Below, piece by piece: positions 33,845 to 44,474 of a stretch of DNA of 64,000 nucleotides. The stretch lies in NCBI GenBank assembly GCA_900074885.1, contig FJUW01000055.1:180600-244599 (forward strand), in the 5' to 3' direction. This DNA comes from Rhynchosporium graminicola (lineage: Eukaryota > Ascomycota > Leotiomycetes > Helotiales > Ploettnerulaceae). Position 1 is the stretch's first letter; each line of letters starts with the position of its first letter. The notes under the pieces were generated by a model that was not told the origin of the DNA, ran no database searches, and was given only the letters and a program-made list of their open reading frames with translations. Both the position numbers and the translations under genes were made by a program.

Positions 33845-35748
33845 GTGAATGCGAGAGGGAGGGTATTAGAAGGAGATGTGGATGATGGATGAGTGAGGAT
33901 TAGAAATGAGGCCTGACAGGAGCATTAAAGTTGAAGCAAGCAAGCGACACGGGATGATTGATGATGCATCTTTATGGGAAAGGAAGCATTGCTAGCATGG
34001 CCGGCAGGCAGACTTTGACATAGAAAACAATCAACGAAGACAAGTATACCCATGATATCTAGAACCATTCGTGCTGGTGTTCTTGAGTATGATGGCTTCT
34101 CTAGGTATAAAAGAAGCCGAAAGTTGCAGCAAGCTCCCTGGCAACACGTCTCCATAAAATTGCAGAACATGAAAGCCAGAGTGTTATGCACCGCCCGAGC
34201 CACCTACCCATACCTCGTAGGTATGTGGCTGAGAGAGACATTACAATGGGTGGGTACCTAGTTAATTCATCAGAATAAAGGAACCAGATCCCAAGACTCA
34301 GCTTTCTTTCATTCAGAACTTCTTATCGATTGCAATGAAACGTTTTCTGGGACACGGAGATTATACAAGGGGGTCCTGTCCTACCTATCCTAAGGCTGTC
34401 AGGCTGGGCTGAGAAGGAAAGCCAAATAATGGAAGCGAATGCAGAAGCAGCAATATTGGACAGCGAGACTTAAGTAAGGAGTGTGCCTGTGAGATCAAAT
34501 CAATACAGCAGAATACGAGTAGATCAAAAGTGGTACTTGGGATACATAATGAATCATAACTGAACCCTTGCCCTCTCTCCATCACAGAGAATTTCCAGCC
34601 AGGACTAGTTAGTATCTAATCATTCGACGGATGTCAGTCTATAAGTGATTGTGGGAGGAGAACCCGTGGGGGAGGGGGTGGTGGAAAACACTCAGCCCCC
34701 TTTTTTTCTCGGCCCGTGGAGGCGAGAACGCGGAATAATTAAACGAGACCCTTATTTCAACATACTCTTACGAGAAACAATTGCCTGATCGAAATTGTGC
34801 TAGAGAGTGTAGATTCACTCGAAAGAAGTAACGCAATCATTTGATCGAGATTTCAGACCAATCCCTCGTATTGTCGAGGTTGTACAAGACGTTTTCGAAG
34901 GGGGGGATTGTGGGTATGCGGATAATCATCACCACACCACTGGATGAGATGAGATGAACGGTTCCTTCGTATGTTACCTATCCTATGTCGGTATCCGATA
35001 CGGCACGGTTCGTTGTGATATCCAATGTCCGTGGAGGGACACACTGCATGAGTATGTACGGCGTAGTCCGATTGAAATAGAAGGAAGGTAAGAGTAGTAT
35101 CAAGTGTGCAAAGGCAAGGCAGTGAGAGGTACGAGAATTGAATCAAATGAACACGAGGATGAAGAAGATTAATGAGGCGGAAACGCCACACGATGTCGAT
35201 GTGTGTACGTATCTACTGTATGTTCCCGAGAGGAAACACGGACTAACCAGTTTTATGCTTAAAGCTTATATTGAACACTGGGTAATCATCGTCCATGGTA
35301 CTTAAAACCTCTTGCTCTGGCCCAACTTCTCTATGGTATTAAATTATATTAAAATACATTAGATACATTACATTGTGACTGGAGTCATCATCTCAGTCAG
35401 CCCTTCGCTCCGCCCCATGCGCTATCGCATGTATAATGTATGTAAAGGTAATTAAAATTACTTACATCTTGCCTGATCGGCGCTGACCCGCGGTCGCACC
35501 GAACAACACAAACACCTCCCTCATCTCAATTTTCTACCTGTTGTGCCTCATTCCTTCGCTTGGCTACATAGAAGCTTCATCTCCCGCCCGTCGGCCCAGG
35601 TCACCTCATATTTTGGATTTATTTTCTCCCTTCGCTCTTTCGTCCTTACTTTCCATTCGCATCAATCATTAGCCGCCCGTGATCGCGTCAATCGTTTCAC
35701 GCCATGCATCGACAATCTCTATTCTCATTCCTATTGTCACTCTGACCC

Positions 35749-35780
<32 letters not shown>

Positions 35781-35934
35781 ACCTTCGTTCCCAGGCTCAG
35801 GCGTTTAGTTTGAAACTTCCGACTCTATCGTACATCACGCGAGTCCCCAATTCGATTCGAATTTGAAGCTCGACCGCAACTATTCGCGACTTATTTGACC
35901 TTCGGAGTTCTAGCGAATCAATCCTACTTCATTC
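33845..35934. other. Spacer, 5' region of the glycosyltransferase gene
   Basis: No gene supported. 35480-35934 is pyrimidine-rich on the plus strand and probably holds the 5' UTR of the glycosyltransferase gene, including a TGTC repeat. Confidence 0.5.
35749..35780. repeat. TGTC tetranucleotide repeat
   Basis: Eight perfect copies of TGTC about 155 bp upstream of the glycosyltransferase start, probably inside its 5' UTR or promoter. Confidence 0.9.
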
Positions 35935-37230
35935 ATGTCATCTTCCACCCTCAAACGCTCGCCGCTCAATCACATTATCAAGATGAGTCCGCCACCTCGA
36001 CGAATGATGGTTCTCGGTCTCCTCACGACCCTCATGCTCGCTCTGCTACTAACCGCCCATCTGACCAGAGCCACAGAAAGCGCCCTCGCCGTCAAAGTAG
36101 GCGGTAAGGTCTCCGAGCTCCTGCACGCCGGACTCCCTGACTCAGCAACACAAGGTGATGAAGTCGAGAAAAGCAAAGAATCAGTTGTATCGGGAGGAAT
36201 CGGGAAACATTTTCACGTGCGTCCCTCTGCTTCAACGCCCAAAACAGCTGCGGTTGCAGGTTGCGAATATCCGGTTGTTATTCATGTTACGCCTGATGGA
36301 CACTGTACGGGTGTGCTGGCGCTGTATGGATCCATTGTGAGGAATGTGTTGATGCAGCCCGAACCTTTGAAGGGAAAGACTTGCGTACACGTGACATATA
36401 TGGATCCAGCTCTGACTTCGATCGAGGAGATGTACAAATGGACCGCGCGACCGAACCCGTTCTCCACGCCGGAAGATTGCGCCAAGTTGGACAAGATGCC
36501 TGCTTTGAACGACGTAGTGCCAATTCGTTTCCAAGCTTTACGAGGGATTGAGAAACCGGATTTCATGCAAGCCCTACTCGCAGAATGGCTCGTGGCACTC
36601 AACAAGGTGCACTCCTGGGCATTCGACGCCTATCCACGTATCCTACTCATGGACGCCGACTCCATTCAAATCACCAACCTGCACCTCATCTTCGACGAAT
36701 CCAATCCCCGCGACACTGTCACGGGAGCACCCGATCAATTCAACGATTGCGGCGACCGCTCCCGTATCAACGGCGGCATGATTCTCCTGCGCCCCTCGCG
36801 ATACTTTCACGTCAACGCCCTCGAGATGATTTACGATCAGGACTCTTCTTGCACGAGTCAGAGATGGGAACAATCCGAACAAGAACTCCTCAACTGTCTC
36901 TGCGGCACCCAAGGTCCACCAAACGGTCTCCGTCCCGAATTCTCATGCGCCATAATGCCGTTCTACAATTCCGTCTGGCCGAGGAATTACGCGTGCAGTG
37001 CGGTGAATGTGGAGCCCATGCGGAGTATTCATTTCACGGCTGCGACGAAACCGTGGAAAGTCGATCCGCCGAAGCTGAGTGAGAGATTCGATTATGGCTT
37101 CTGGGGATGTGTGTTGAATGGTACAAGAGGGGGGAGCGGAGAGGCATTGAAGGCCTGTGAGATGGCGGGGATGGAGGAGTCGAGGAAGCTTGATACTCTG
37201 ATTACGCCAGAGCCTATGGGTGGGGAGTGA
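35935..37230 (+). CDS. Type II membrane glycosyltransferase, family 8-like
   Basis: Single exon, 431 aa. A short basic cytosolic tail (MSPPPRR) precedes one membrane anchor (about residues 24-43, MVLGLLTTLMLALLLTAHL), the layout of Golgi glycosyltransferases. The lumenal catalytic part starts with YPVVIHVTPDGH (112-123). It has a DxD metal/nucleotide-sugar site in RILLMDADSIQI (DAD 240-242) and the NGGMILLRPS block (279-288) typical of glycogenin/GT8-fold enzymes. Several Cys in the C-terminal third could form lumenal disulfides. The likely role is transfer of a sugar from a UDP-sugar to a wall or secreted glycan; the acceptor is unknown. A second in-frame ATG at 35983, just before the anchor, is an equally plausible start. 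Confidence 0.8.
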   Translation: MSSSTLKRSPLNHIIKMSPPPRRMMVLGLLTTLMLALLLTAHLTRATESALAVKVGGKVSELLHAGLPDSATQGDEVEKSKESVVSGGIGKHFHVRPSASTPKTAAVAGCEYPVVIHVTPDGHCTGVLALYGSIVRNVLMQPEPLKGKTCVHVTYMDPALTSIEEMYKWTARPNPFSTPEDCAKLDKMPALNDVVPIRFQALRGIEKPDFMQALLAEWLVALNKVHSWAFDAYPRILLMDADSIQITNLHLIFDESNPRDTVTGAPDQFNDCGDRSRINGGMILLRPSRYFHVNALEMIYDQDSSCTSQRWEQSEQELLNCLCGTQGPPNGLRPEFSCAIMPFYNSVWPRNYACSAVNVEPMRSIHFTAATKPWKVDPPKLSERFDYGFWGCVLNGTRGGSGEALKACEMAGMEESRKLDTLITPEPMGGE

Positions 37231-38547
37231 GTATGAGAATGGGGAGGGTCATTGATGGCATTGAGAATGAGTGATGACGGATGGGTTTTTGTACGAGTTG
37301 GAGTATCGTTTGGATGGTTTGGGAGGACATCTCGGCGTTTCGTGAGAGATGAGCGATGAGCAATGAGCGATGATAGCGAGGGAGTAAGGTTTCACGAACG
37401 TGCGGGAAATGCACTATATACATGAACAGCCTTCAAAGGAGAGCCATACAGTCCGCCAAATATCGAGTCTCTGCCGGAACCAGCCAGCAAGAACGGGTAT
37501 TTCATCAGAAGCCCAACTGGGGATCAAATGAAGACAACCGATGTGAGTGCAAAGTGTCAACTCAGGTCTAGTTTGGACGGACAGAGAGGTGGGTAACGAG
37601 GATACCGGAATCAAACAGGGTAGTGTGGATGGATGGGAATACCTAGATAATACCTAATACTCATTAATGATATGCGAGAGCATCATAATTCACCCACCAC
37701 CTATATTATTTCTTGGTGTCTCTTTATTTCAATTTCGTGAAGTTATAGGAATAATCAGAGAGCCTGCTGAGATCAAAGAATCGCGTCCAGCTACTAGCGA
37801 GAAAGCCGACGTTTGAGGGAAGCGAGAGAGTCAAATTCCATAGATCTAAGAACGCCAAGATCCCCCGCCGTTATTAACAAAAACGCCTCCGCTCTCGATC
37901 TGGAAGGAGAAAGTGTTCTCTGTCAACAGCTAGGCCGGCGGGTTGGATGTTGACGAGACGTAAGATGTCCCCGATCCTTGGTCTTGCTATTTATCTTCAG
38001 CCTCAACTAGTGCAGGCTTATGCCGAAGGAAGGAAATTCATGTCAGCACACTGTCAATCTTGAGATTCTTGAGAGCGACATAAGCCTACTCTAAGGAGGT
38101 CGTAGAAACCGATACTGGCATCGATTGAGAAGAAGCTCGCGGCCTGAGCAAATAGCACAAGCTTAAAATCATGCTTATTCGTCAAGCTAGATACAGCTTT
38201 GATGGACAATCAATCTGTCTTGTGAGACAGCCTTAGTCAAATTTACCCGTGGCGTCTGAAGAAGCAGCGATCACAAGAGTACCTCGAGCTACACAATAAA
38301 GTGGCTCCTTGTCGCAGCTTGACGACTGGATCTACCTCCAGCCATCGACTACCACACCCTTGGAGCTATCTACTACATGCAGGAACTACGCCTGGAGCCC
38401 GGGTACGGACCCATAGGAAATGGTGGTTTAGTAGGCAAGATCTCTCTTCCCTCTACTGGCGTCGAGACGGAGTATCAATAAATCGGGAAGCCCGCGTAGG
38501 TACAGCAGCCAGTTCTCAGAGGTGAAGAAGAGAGAAGGGATGCGGAG
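37231..38547. other. Spacer
   Basis: Short frames only, no domain recognised. Marks the change from the housekeeping-rich left part to the accessory right part. Confidence 0.45.
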
Positions 38548-40364
38548 TTGTATATATGCTGTCATGCCTCAAGCCTAAAAAATCTTCGAGTGAAGCTTCC
38601 AAGGACCCATTCAAGCGTGGCGTTCAAGTTTCCTTGCGCTGTACTCACAGCTCTTCTCTTCTCCACGTGGGCTCTTGCTCTCATAGCTCCTGCTGGACAT
38701 ACCGTTGTAGTCGATAGCATCACGTTCTATGCAGCTCCAGAAGCGGTTCCCATCATGTCCGCCATATCGGATCAGCTGAAGACTGCTTCGACGAGTTGGG
38801 TGCGGTTGATTCCTATGACTTTCATTGATGACAAGACGAGGTCGTTTACGACTGCTGTGTTCAGATCCCTTGCTGGGAATTATACTGCTACGGGTGATGT
38901 TTTCAACACTGGCTTTTTCCAACATTGGCTTTCTGCAAGGTATGACCTTTTTCCGTTGAATCCGAAGAAATCGTTGACCTTTTGTAGCCGTGAACCTCAA
39001 GAATAGCGGCACTGCTCCAGCGACTTATTATATATCCAGTCGGACCCGCGTTGATAGAGTACGGAACCAAACTTTTCATGTCATCGCGCGCATACCAGAC
39101 ATCGGTTGAGACTAAAGGGTACAGCATCACCTGACGGAGGACCGAACTACCTACTGGACCGTACTTCATGTCCACATCAACTGGTGAATTGTATCAAGCG
39201 TATCGTCTGAATAGTGATGTGCAGGGTGCCTTGACCGAGGGAGTAAAGCCGAATACTGCTGGGACATTTTCTGGTCTCTCGGCATCGGTAAGCAGAGTCC
39301 AGAGTGTGACCGTGGGAGGTCCTTCGAAGTTGTACTTCACCAAGACTGCGGCTAAATCGTTTGCTGGTGTGAGCGTCGGTATCAAAGATATTTACGACAT
39401 TGCTGGCGTCAAGAAGAGCTGCGGGAATCGAGCTTCCAACGACCTCTTCTCAGTCGAGCCAAGACCGCAACAGAGGTGCAGAACCTCATTGATGCAGGAG
39501 CCGTCAACGCAGGCAAGATGAAGACGTCTCAGTTCGCTGATGGTGAGTCTGTAATTGCGGATTGGGTCGATTATCACTGTCCTTTCAATCCACGTGGTGA
39601 TGGCTACTAAGAACTATCATCCTCTTCCTCAGGTCCAGGAGCAGGAGTCGCCGCTTACGAGTGGCGTAACTCACACTCGGTTCTGATACCGGTGGCTCAA
39701 TCCGTGGCCCTTCAGCTGTGAATGGATCGATGTGGAAATAGACCATCCACAGGTCTCGTCTCGCTCGACAATCTCATGCCTCTATCTCCAGACATGGACA
39801 TAGCTGGATTTCTAGTGCGCGATCCTCAACCCTGTTCCATTGACTCGTGGGCATACGGCCAGAACTGTAAGCGGAGAGAGTTGTAGTGAGAGGATTTTGT
39901 TTCATTCGGGAGCGAGCGGGAGTCCGAATTCTAGAAATACTCACCGAACGTAAGACTGAAACGCGTACTGGCTGGCATTTGAAGTTTGCTGACCTGAAGT
40001 AGTGCACCTGAAGCTCCGACCGGATTCATCATTGGGAGAGTTTCGAATATCGCAGGTGTCCCGGACGTTGTGTTTCTTCGTGAGTTTATTTCTCAACGGT
40101 CTTGACTGTGCCGGAGCTTGACATGTTGAAGTTGGTCAAGCGTCGTATCAGTCTACTCTTATGCTAAAGACCGAATTCTTGCCTTTGACGGTCGATATCA
40201 TGGCCGCAAAGGGGTGCGATGGTAGGCTGCTCGAGCTGGCGGCTGCTTTGAAAAAAGCTGGTATTTTGAAGACTCCGAAGACGGGAAGTTTGGCCCTGTT
40301 GAAGAAAGGTCCCGGAATTATAGAATTCGGGCCGGATAATCGAAAGAAGAGGGCGAACGTATGA
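38548..40364 (+). pseudogene. Broken amidase-signature family enzyme
   Basis: Pieces of one amidase occur in order but in different frames. 38600-38940 has a signal-like stretch (CAVLTALLFSTWALALIAP) and the N-terminal region. 39165-39440 contains TGELYQAYRLNSD and [17 protein letters not shown], whose Lys is the family catalytic lysine. 39470-39600 contains [13 protein letters not shown] and [15 protein letters not shown], then a stop codon near 39608. 39630-39660 holds GPGAGVAAYEW, then a shift. 39676-39726 holds the diagnostic Gly/Ser block [17 protein letters not shown], then another shift. 39735-39830 holds [19 protein letters not shown]. 40160-40364 may be the C-terminal end. At least one in-frame stop and two frameshifts are certain, so no intact enzyme is made. 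The family hydrolyses carbon-nitrogen amide bonds using a Ser-Ser-Lys triad. Confidence 0.8.
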
Positions 40365-41017
40365 AGTGAATCAGAACCAGCGTATATACAACACAAGGTG
40401 AACAGATTCGTCTTAGCGAAGCGATTTGAAGCTTTCACAACGATCGCAGTATCACAGATTGTTTCTTTAGCACAGTCATCAAAAATCTAGAACTACTTGA
40501 AGGCATCAGTCCAGTGATTTCCTGTTGTTATTTTGTGACTTTCACTTTTGGAGTCGAGAGCTGATTTGACATACCCGGCTAGGTCTTACTCGTCTGAGAT
40601 GAATTAGCCTAGCTTCCTAATACCCGGTTCCCCAAAAGATCTCCTGAAATTTACCCTTGGGCAGCTTTGTTTTCCGGCGTTTATAGCTTATTGACCTTTG
40701 ATAACCATTTCAAACCATCAATTTTCATGTTCCTTTCCTGCTCGATGAAGCCGATCCAAGTTCTTCAGCCAATAAGTCGAGAACAGAACCGTGCCAGTGA
40801 ATCCTTGGTGTGTTTCTTCACAAAAGGATATGACTTCAAATTGTCTAATCTCCTTGCAAACATCTGAGATGGAATGAAATGTAAAGCAGCTCATATACTG
40901 CCGGCAAGATAATCCATGCATATACAGGTTCCCTCCGCCCTTCATAACCACCCACGAGATCTCTCGTCCCCTTTTGAGGATTCATCACCTATCATCTAAC
41001 ACCCACTGCCACTATCC
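40365..41017. other. Spacer
   Basis: No gene seen between the broken amidase and the Pro/Ser-rich hypothetical gene. Confidence 0.5.
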
Positions 41018-41521
41018 TCACATAACACCACAACCTCCTCTCCGTCCCCTTGCCCCATCAAACCCCTTTCCCCCACCCTCTCCCCCTTCCCGCAAACGAA
41101 ACCCCAACCTCCCATCCACGCCCATCACAAACCCCCTATACCTCGCCAAATACAGTTCCGCCGCCCTCCTCTTCCCCACGTCCTTGATCCCCAGGATGTA
41201 GAACTGCATCAACTGTCTCCTTTCACTGCTCATCCCTTCTTCGAGCTCTTTTCGGAGAGCGAGGATGTCTTTGTTGATGAATGGTGTATGTGTGTGCGGG
41301 GTGCCGAGGGTGGTGAGGGCTTGAGTTAGAGCGGTGATTGTTGAGGGTGGGAGGATGGTGGGTGGGTTTGAGGATGAGGGTGAGGATGAGGACGAGGAGG
41401 GAGAGGGAGGGGGAGTGAAGTAGAGGGGTGGGAGGGGGGAGAGGTGCGTTTGTGTGTGGAATCTGTGGGCGCAGGTTGGTGGTTGGTCGCAGGAGGTGCT
41501 TTCCTTGGTCGAGAATGGCAT
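41018..41521 (-). CDS. Hypothetical protein, Pro/Ser-rich
   Basis: 167 aa, single exon, ATG at 41521. Not recognised. The N-terminal 30 residues carry Cys and His (CDQPPTCAHRFHTQTH). A Pro/Ser low-complexity stretch follows (about 30-60). The most protein-like part is a helical segment at about 80-135 (DILALRKELEEGM, then YILGIKDVGKRRAAELYLAR), ending in a Gly/Arg-rich tail. The helical segment argues for a real gene; the low-complexity ends argue for caution. No neighbour suggests a role. Confidence 0.5.
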   Translation of the reverse strand: MPFSTKESTSCDQPPTCAHRFHTQTHLSPLPPLYFTPPPSPSSSSSSPSSSNPPTILPPSTITALTQALTTLGTPHTHTPFINKDILALRKELEEGMSSERRQLMQFYILGIKDVGKRRAAELYLARYRGFVMGVDGRLGFRLREGGEGGGKGFDGARGRRGGCGVM

Positions 41522-41950
41522 TTTTATTGATGTTGAGATGTTGTGTTGCTTCTTTGGGTATTGATCTTGAGATTGTCGTCTTTGTTTTTGTGCTTGTTGC
41601 TTCGCGATTCGGTTGCTGGTTGATCGCGAAGTTGTTAAGGATTAAGTAGTCGTGGTACTATTTTCAGGAAAAGGATGGCAACAAGAGCAGCTGGTGATGA
41701 CTCACGTTATTCAAATGGATCTCATAGGGGGCTTAGTGGATCGGGGTGAATAAATTGCGTCTCGAGGCAATATTGGGAAGTTCCTCACAGACCGAAACTG
41801 AAAAATTGACCGAATTTCACTCCATGACTCAAATATGTATCTCAGGGATGCAGATGGATACCTTAAATATAGTCAAATTTCTGCACACTGGGAAGATTCA
41901 TCACACGTCAAAATTTGCATGGATTCTCCACTGATATCCTCACCAGCCAC
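41522..41950. other. Spacer
   Basis: No feature recognised. Confidence 0.5.
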
Positions 41951-43078
41951 TCAATCGAAGAAAGTCACCTCAGGGAACAACTTGCTCGGTCCATCCAGCA
42001 ACTTTCCCCTCTTCCCCATCAAAAACTTCCCAAAGAACTCTCCCACATAAGAAGTCTGAATCTCCAACATCCGTGTCCCAGAAATAGCTCCAAATTCAGC
42101 TTTGAGCTCAGGTGGCACAGGTACGCCCGCCGCAATTAACCCATCTATCAGTACCAAGTAATCGGAATAACTTCCATGCTGGGTCTTCGAAACTGCGATC
42201 TCTCTCTTGAAGCCTCGGAGGTGCGGCCAAAACTCTCCCCACGTCTGATCAAAAGTGCGATTGTGCGTCTCGGTCTCCATGATCAGAAATGGTTTCGACA
42301 ACCCGGTAGTGGTGACGTTGCCGATGATCGATCCGTCCATATTGACACCGGCGACGAACCGTTTGTCAGCCAACATAGCGGATGCAGCCGTTGCGCCACC
42401 GAGAGAATGACCGAGGATCCCGATTTTGGAAGTCTGAAGCTTCTGCACCTTCCCTCGAGATTTCAGTCCGGGGATCTGAGAAATGAATGTTGCGTTTGAC
42501 AAGCTGTCAAGAACGGTCCGCACGTCCTGTACCCGGGCATCGACGTACGGGATGTAAGCATCCACATGTTCATAATTTGGCGCATCGACTTGGATGAACC
42601 GCCCGTCTGGGTACTCGATAAAAGGTGCATCGAGTGGATGGTCAACAACAACGACAATGTATCCTAAGCTGGCGAGATCTTCAGCCGCAGCCGTGTATAG
42701 CAATCTCGAAACTCCATAACCAGTCGAGAAGATCAGCACTGGGAAGTCGGTAGATGCTATCGTTGCTTTGAGATGTGCTTGGGTGGTGATGCTGATGGGA
42801 AATCCTGGTGGAAGACCCGCTTGAGCGATAGTGTATGCGAGACTTTGAGGAGGGAGATCTGGTGCTAAGGGGAAAGAGGTGCACGATCTGTCGGTAGGGT
42901 AGAAGAATGAGACCATGAGATCTCGAGGGATGGAAGGTGTTTTGAGTTCGAGTGCGATTGTGCCGACTGGGTAGTTTCCTGGAAGCTTTGGCAACTGGAG
43001 TTCAACTTGTGCTGAGACCAATGTGACGATGACATTTAGAACAACGAGGAGTGTCGTGCATCGTTGCATGATTGCCAT
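41951..43078 (-). CDS. Secreted PAF-acetylhydrolase-like carboxylic ester hydrolase
   Basis: Single exon, 375 aa. The N-terminus is a signal peptide (TLLVVLNVIVTLVSA, residues 9-23), which is why I start at the ATG at 43078 rather than the in-frame one at 43129. It has an alpha/beta-hydrolase fold: FPVLIFSTGYG (112-122) before the oxyanion region, nucleophile elbow GHSLGG with Ser225, and NMDGSI downstream. A probable catalytic His lies in TQHGSYSDYL, an arrangement seen in platelet-activating-factor acetylhydrolase and related fungal esterases. Expected reaction: hydrolysis of short acyl or oxidised ester bonds outside the cell. Substrate unknown. The gene appears intact, unlike its neighbours on both sides. 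Confidence 0.85.
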   Translation of the reverse strand: MAIMQRCTTLLVVLNVIVTLVSAQVELQLPKLPGNYPVGTIALELKTPSIPRDLMVSFFYPTDRSCTSFPLAPDLPPQSLAYTIAQAGLPPGFPISITTQAHLKATIASTDFPVLIFSTGYGVSRLLYTAAAEDLASLGYIVVVVDHPLDAPFIEYPDGRFIQVDAPNYEHVDAYIPYVDARVQDVRTVLDSLSNATFISQIPGLKSRGKVQKLQTSKIGILGHSLGGATAASAMLADKRFVAGVNMDGSIIGNVTTTGLSKPFLIMETETHNRTFDQTWGEFWPHLRGFKREIAVSKTQHGSYSDYLVLIDGLIAAGVPVPPELKAEFGAISGTRMLEIQTSYVGEFFGKFLMGKRGKLLDGPSKLFPEVTFFD

Positions 43079-43981
43079 TATGGATCTTGGGCCTGTTCTC
43101 CGATGTAATTGATTACCACGAAGTTTCACCCTTGGTCACAGCAGTTATAAAAGTATTTTCCCTTCAACAAACCATTGGTAGTAGCCACATCAAAAAGTCC
43201 CCCAACTAATCCATGATCGGGGATCTTATATCTTCCAAATAATGCGCGACATATGGGAGCTCTCAGGCTTCGCTGGATGGCCATGCGGGCATGCCAGTCA
43301 GCCTTACTCCTCGAACTGTTCTCCACCTTAAATGTCGGTGATGATTGCTAAGTAGCAATCTTGCGTCGTAACCCATCCCCTTGTAACCACACCACATCAA
43401 TTCAACTGCAGCTCTTCGGGAGATCCTCGCTGTCCGCGCGGCCTTGAATATATCTGGGGAACATATTCGGCTGCCTGAAAGAAAGCCATACCATGCATGA
43501 GCCGGGAATACAATGTAAACCCGCCTTTGCAGCTCGGCTGAGTTAAGCGAGGACTTTTTGAGCATCGTGGAATGTGGGGGAGCAGGGCAGGTCATAGGAC
43601 CTGAAAAGCTCCACAAGAGTGAAATGCAAGGTACACAGCCTTCGGCCCGGTAATTGTTCGATGTACCAAGGCGCGTATTTTGTTCGTCTAAAAGGTAAAT
43701 TGACGACTGATTCTGTTCTAGCTTGCTTTTCAATACTTGGCACACGCGGGCTTCTCTTTTTATAGAAACTTATTCTAGATCGCTTGATGTGATATCAGCC
43801 TCGACCTTCAAGTGCACACTCGCTCTGATGAAGGACCGCTTCTCCAAGGACACGCTCAGCCCTGCCTGTCGGCTTTCCCAAGAAGTCATCATTTTCCGCG
43901 ACCACTTTCTTCCCACAGCCTCCCTCCTCTTCTCCCTCCCCATCAGACATATCTGGTTTTGATGTTCCGTAACCTCATCGC
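43079..43981. other. Spacer
   Basis: A minus-strand frame at 43263-43745 (about 160 codons) has no recognisable motif and is not called as a gene. Otherwise nothing seen. Confidence 0.4.
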
Positions 43982-44440
43982 CTAAAACATGATCCACTTC
44001 TTGCTAGAAATGGTCTCTTCTTCTCCTTCGAGTTGCGGAATCACATCGCTTCCCTATAGTCACATCCTCCTCCGGTCTGGCGAAATAAACAAGACTGTAC
44101 CTTATCTCCTTAGCCTGTTCTCCAGGTGGACTTACTACCCGGCGGATGCTGCTTCTGAGTAGACCATTGGTGAATTCGACCTTCGCATCGCCAAGTCACG
44201 ATAAAATGTCCTGGTAATGGCTTGACATAGGTCCATTGAGGGTCCTCAACAGCTGGTGTGAGTGGAGGCGGAAGTAGGATTTGTAGATCACCTAATCTGT
44301 TGAAGAGGATCGTGATACTGCCAAAATCGGTATGCTTCCCAAGTACGGTGCCTTGATCTGATGCTGGCTGGGGCGGTGATTTGATGAGACGTACTTGATC
44401 TCCTGAAAGTTGTGATACATGGTCTGAGAGCAGCTAGTCA
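43982..44440 (-). pseudogene. C-terminal fragment of a 2OG-Fe(II) oxygenase (isopenicillin N synthase-like)
   Basis: Reading down the minus strand from 44440: SGDQVRLIKSPPQP, then LGKHTDFGSITILFNRLG with the HxD iron ligands, then WTYVKPLPGHFIV. A frameshift follows, and the sequence resumes as LGDAKVEFTNGLLRSS and PGEQAKEIRYSLVYFARPE. After a second shift, DVIPQLEGEEETISSKKW ends at a stop near 43982. The motif order is that of non-haem 2-oxoglutarate-dependent dioxygenases common in fungal secondary metabolism. The distal iron-ligand His of the usual HRV motif reads Arg here (IRRVV). The N-terminal half is absent: sequence on that side belongs to the HET pseudogene. Two frameshifts, loss of the ligand and truncation show it is dead. 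Confidence 0.78.
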
Positions 44441-44474
44441 TCGCGTAGGGTGGTCGGGGAATCCCGAAAGGTTT

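Noticed and set aside
43263..43745. 160-codon minus-strand frame between the esterase and the broken oxygenase
   Set aside because: No recognisable domain, and a parallel open frame of similar quality overlaps it.
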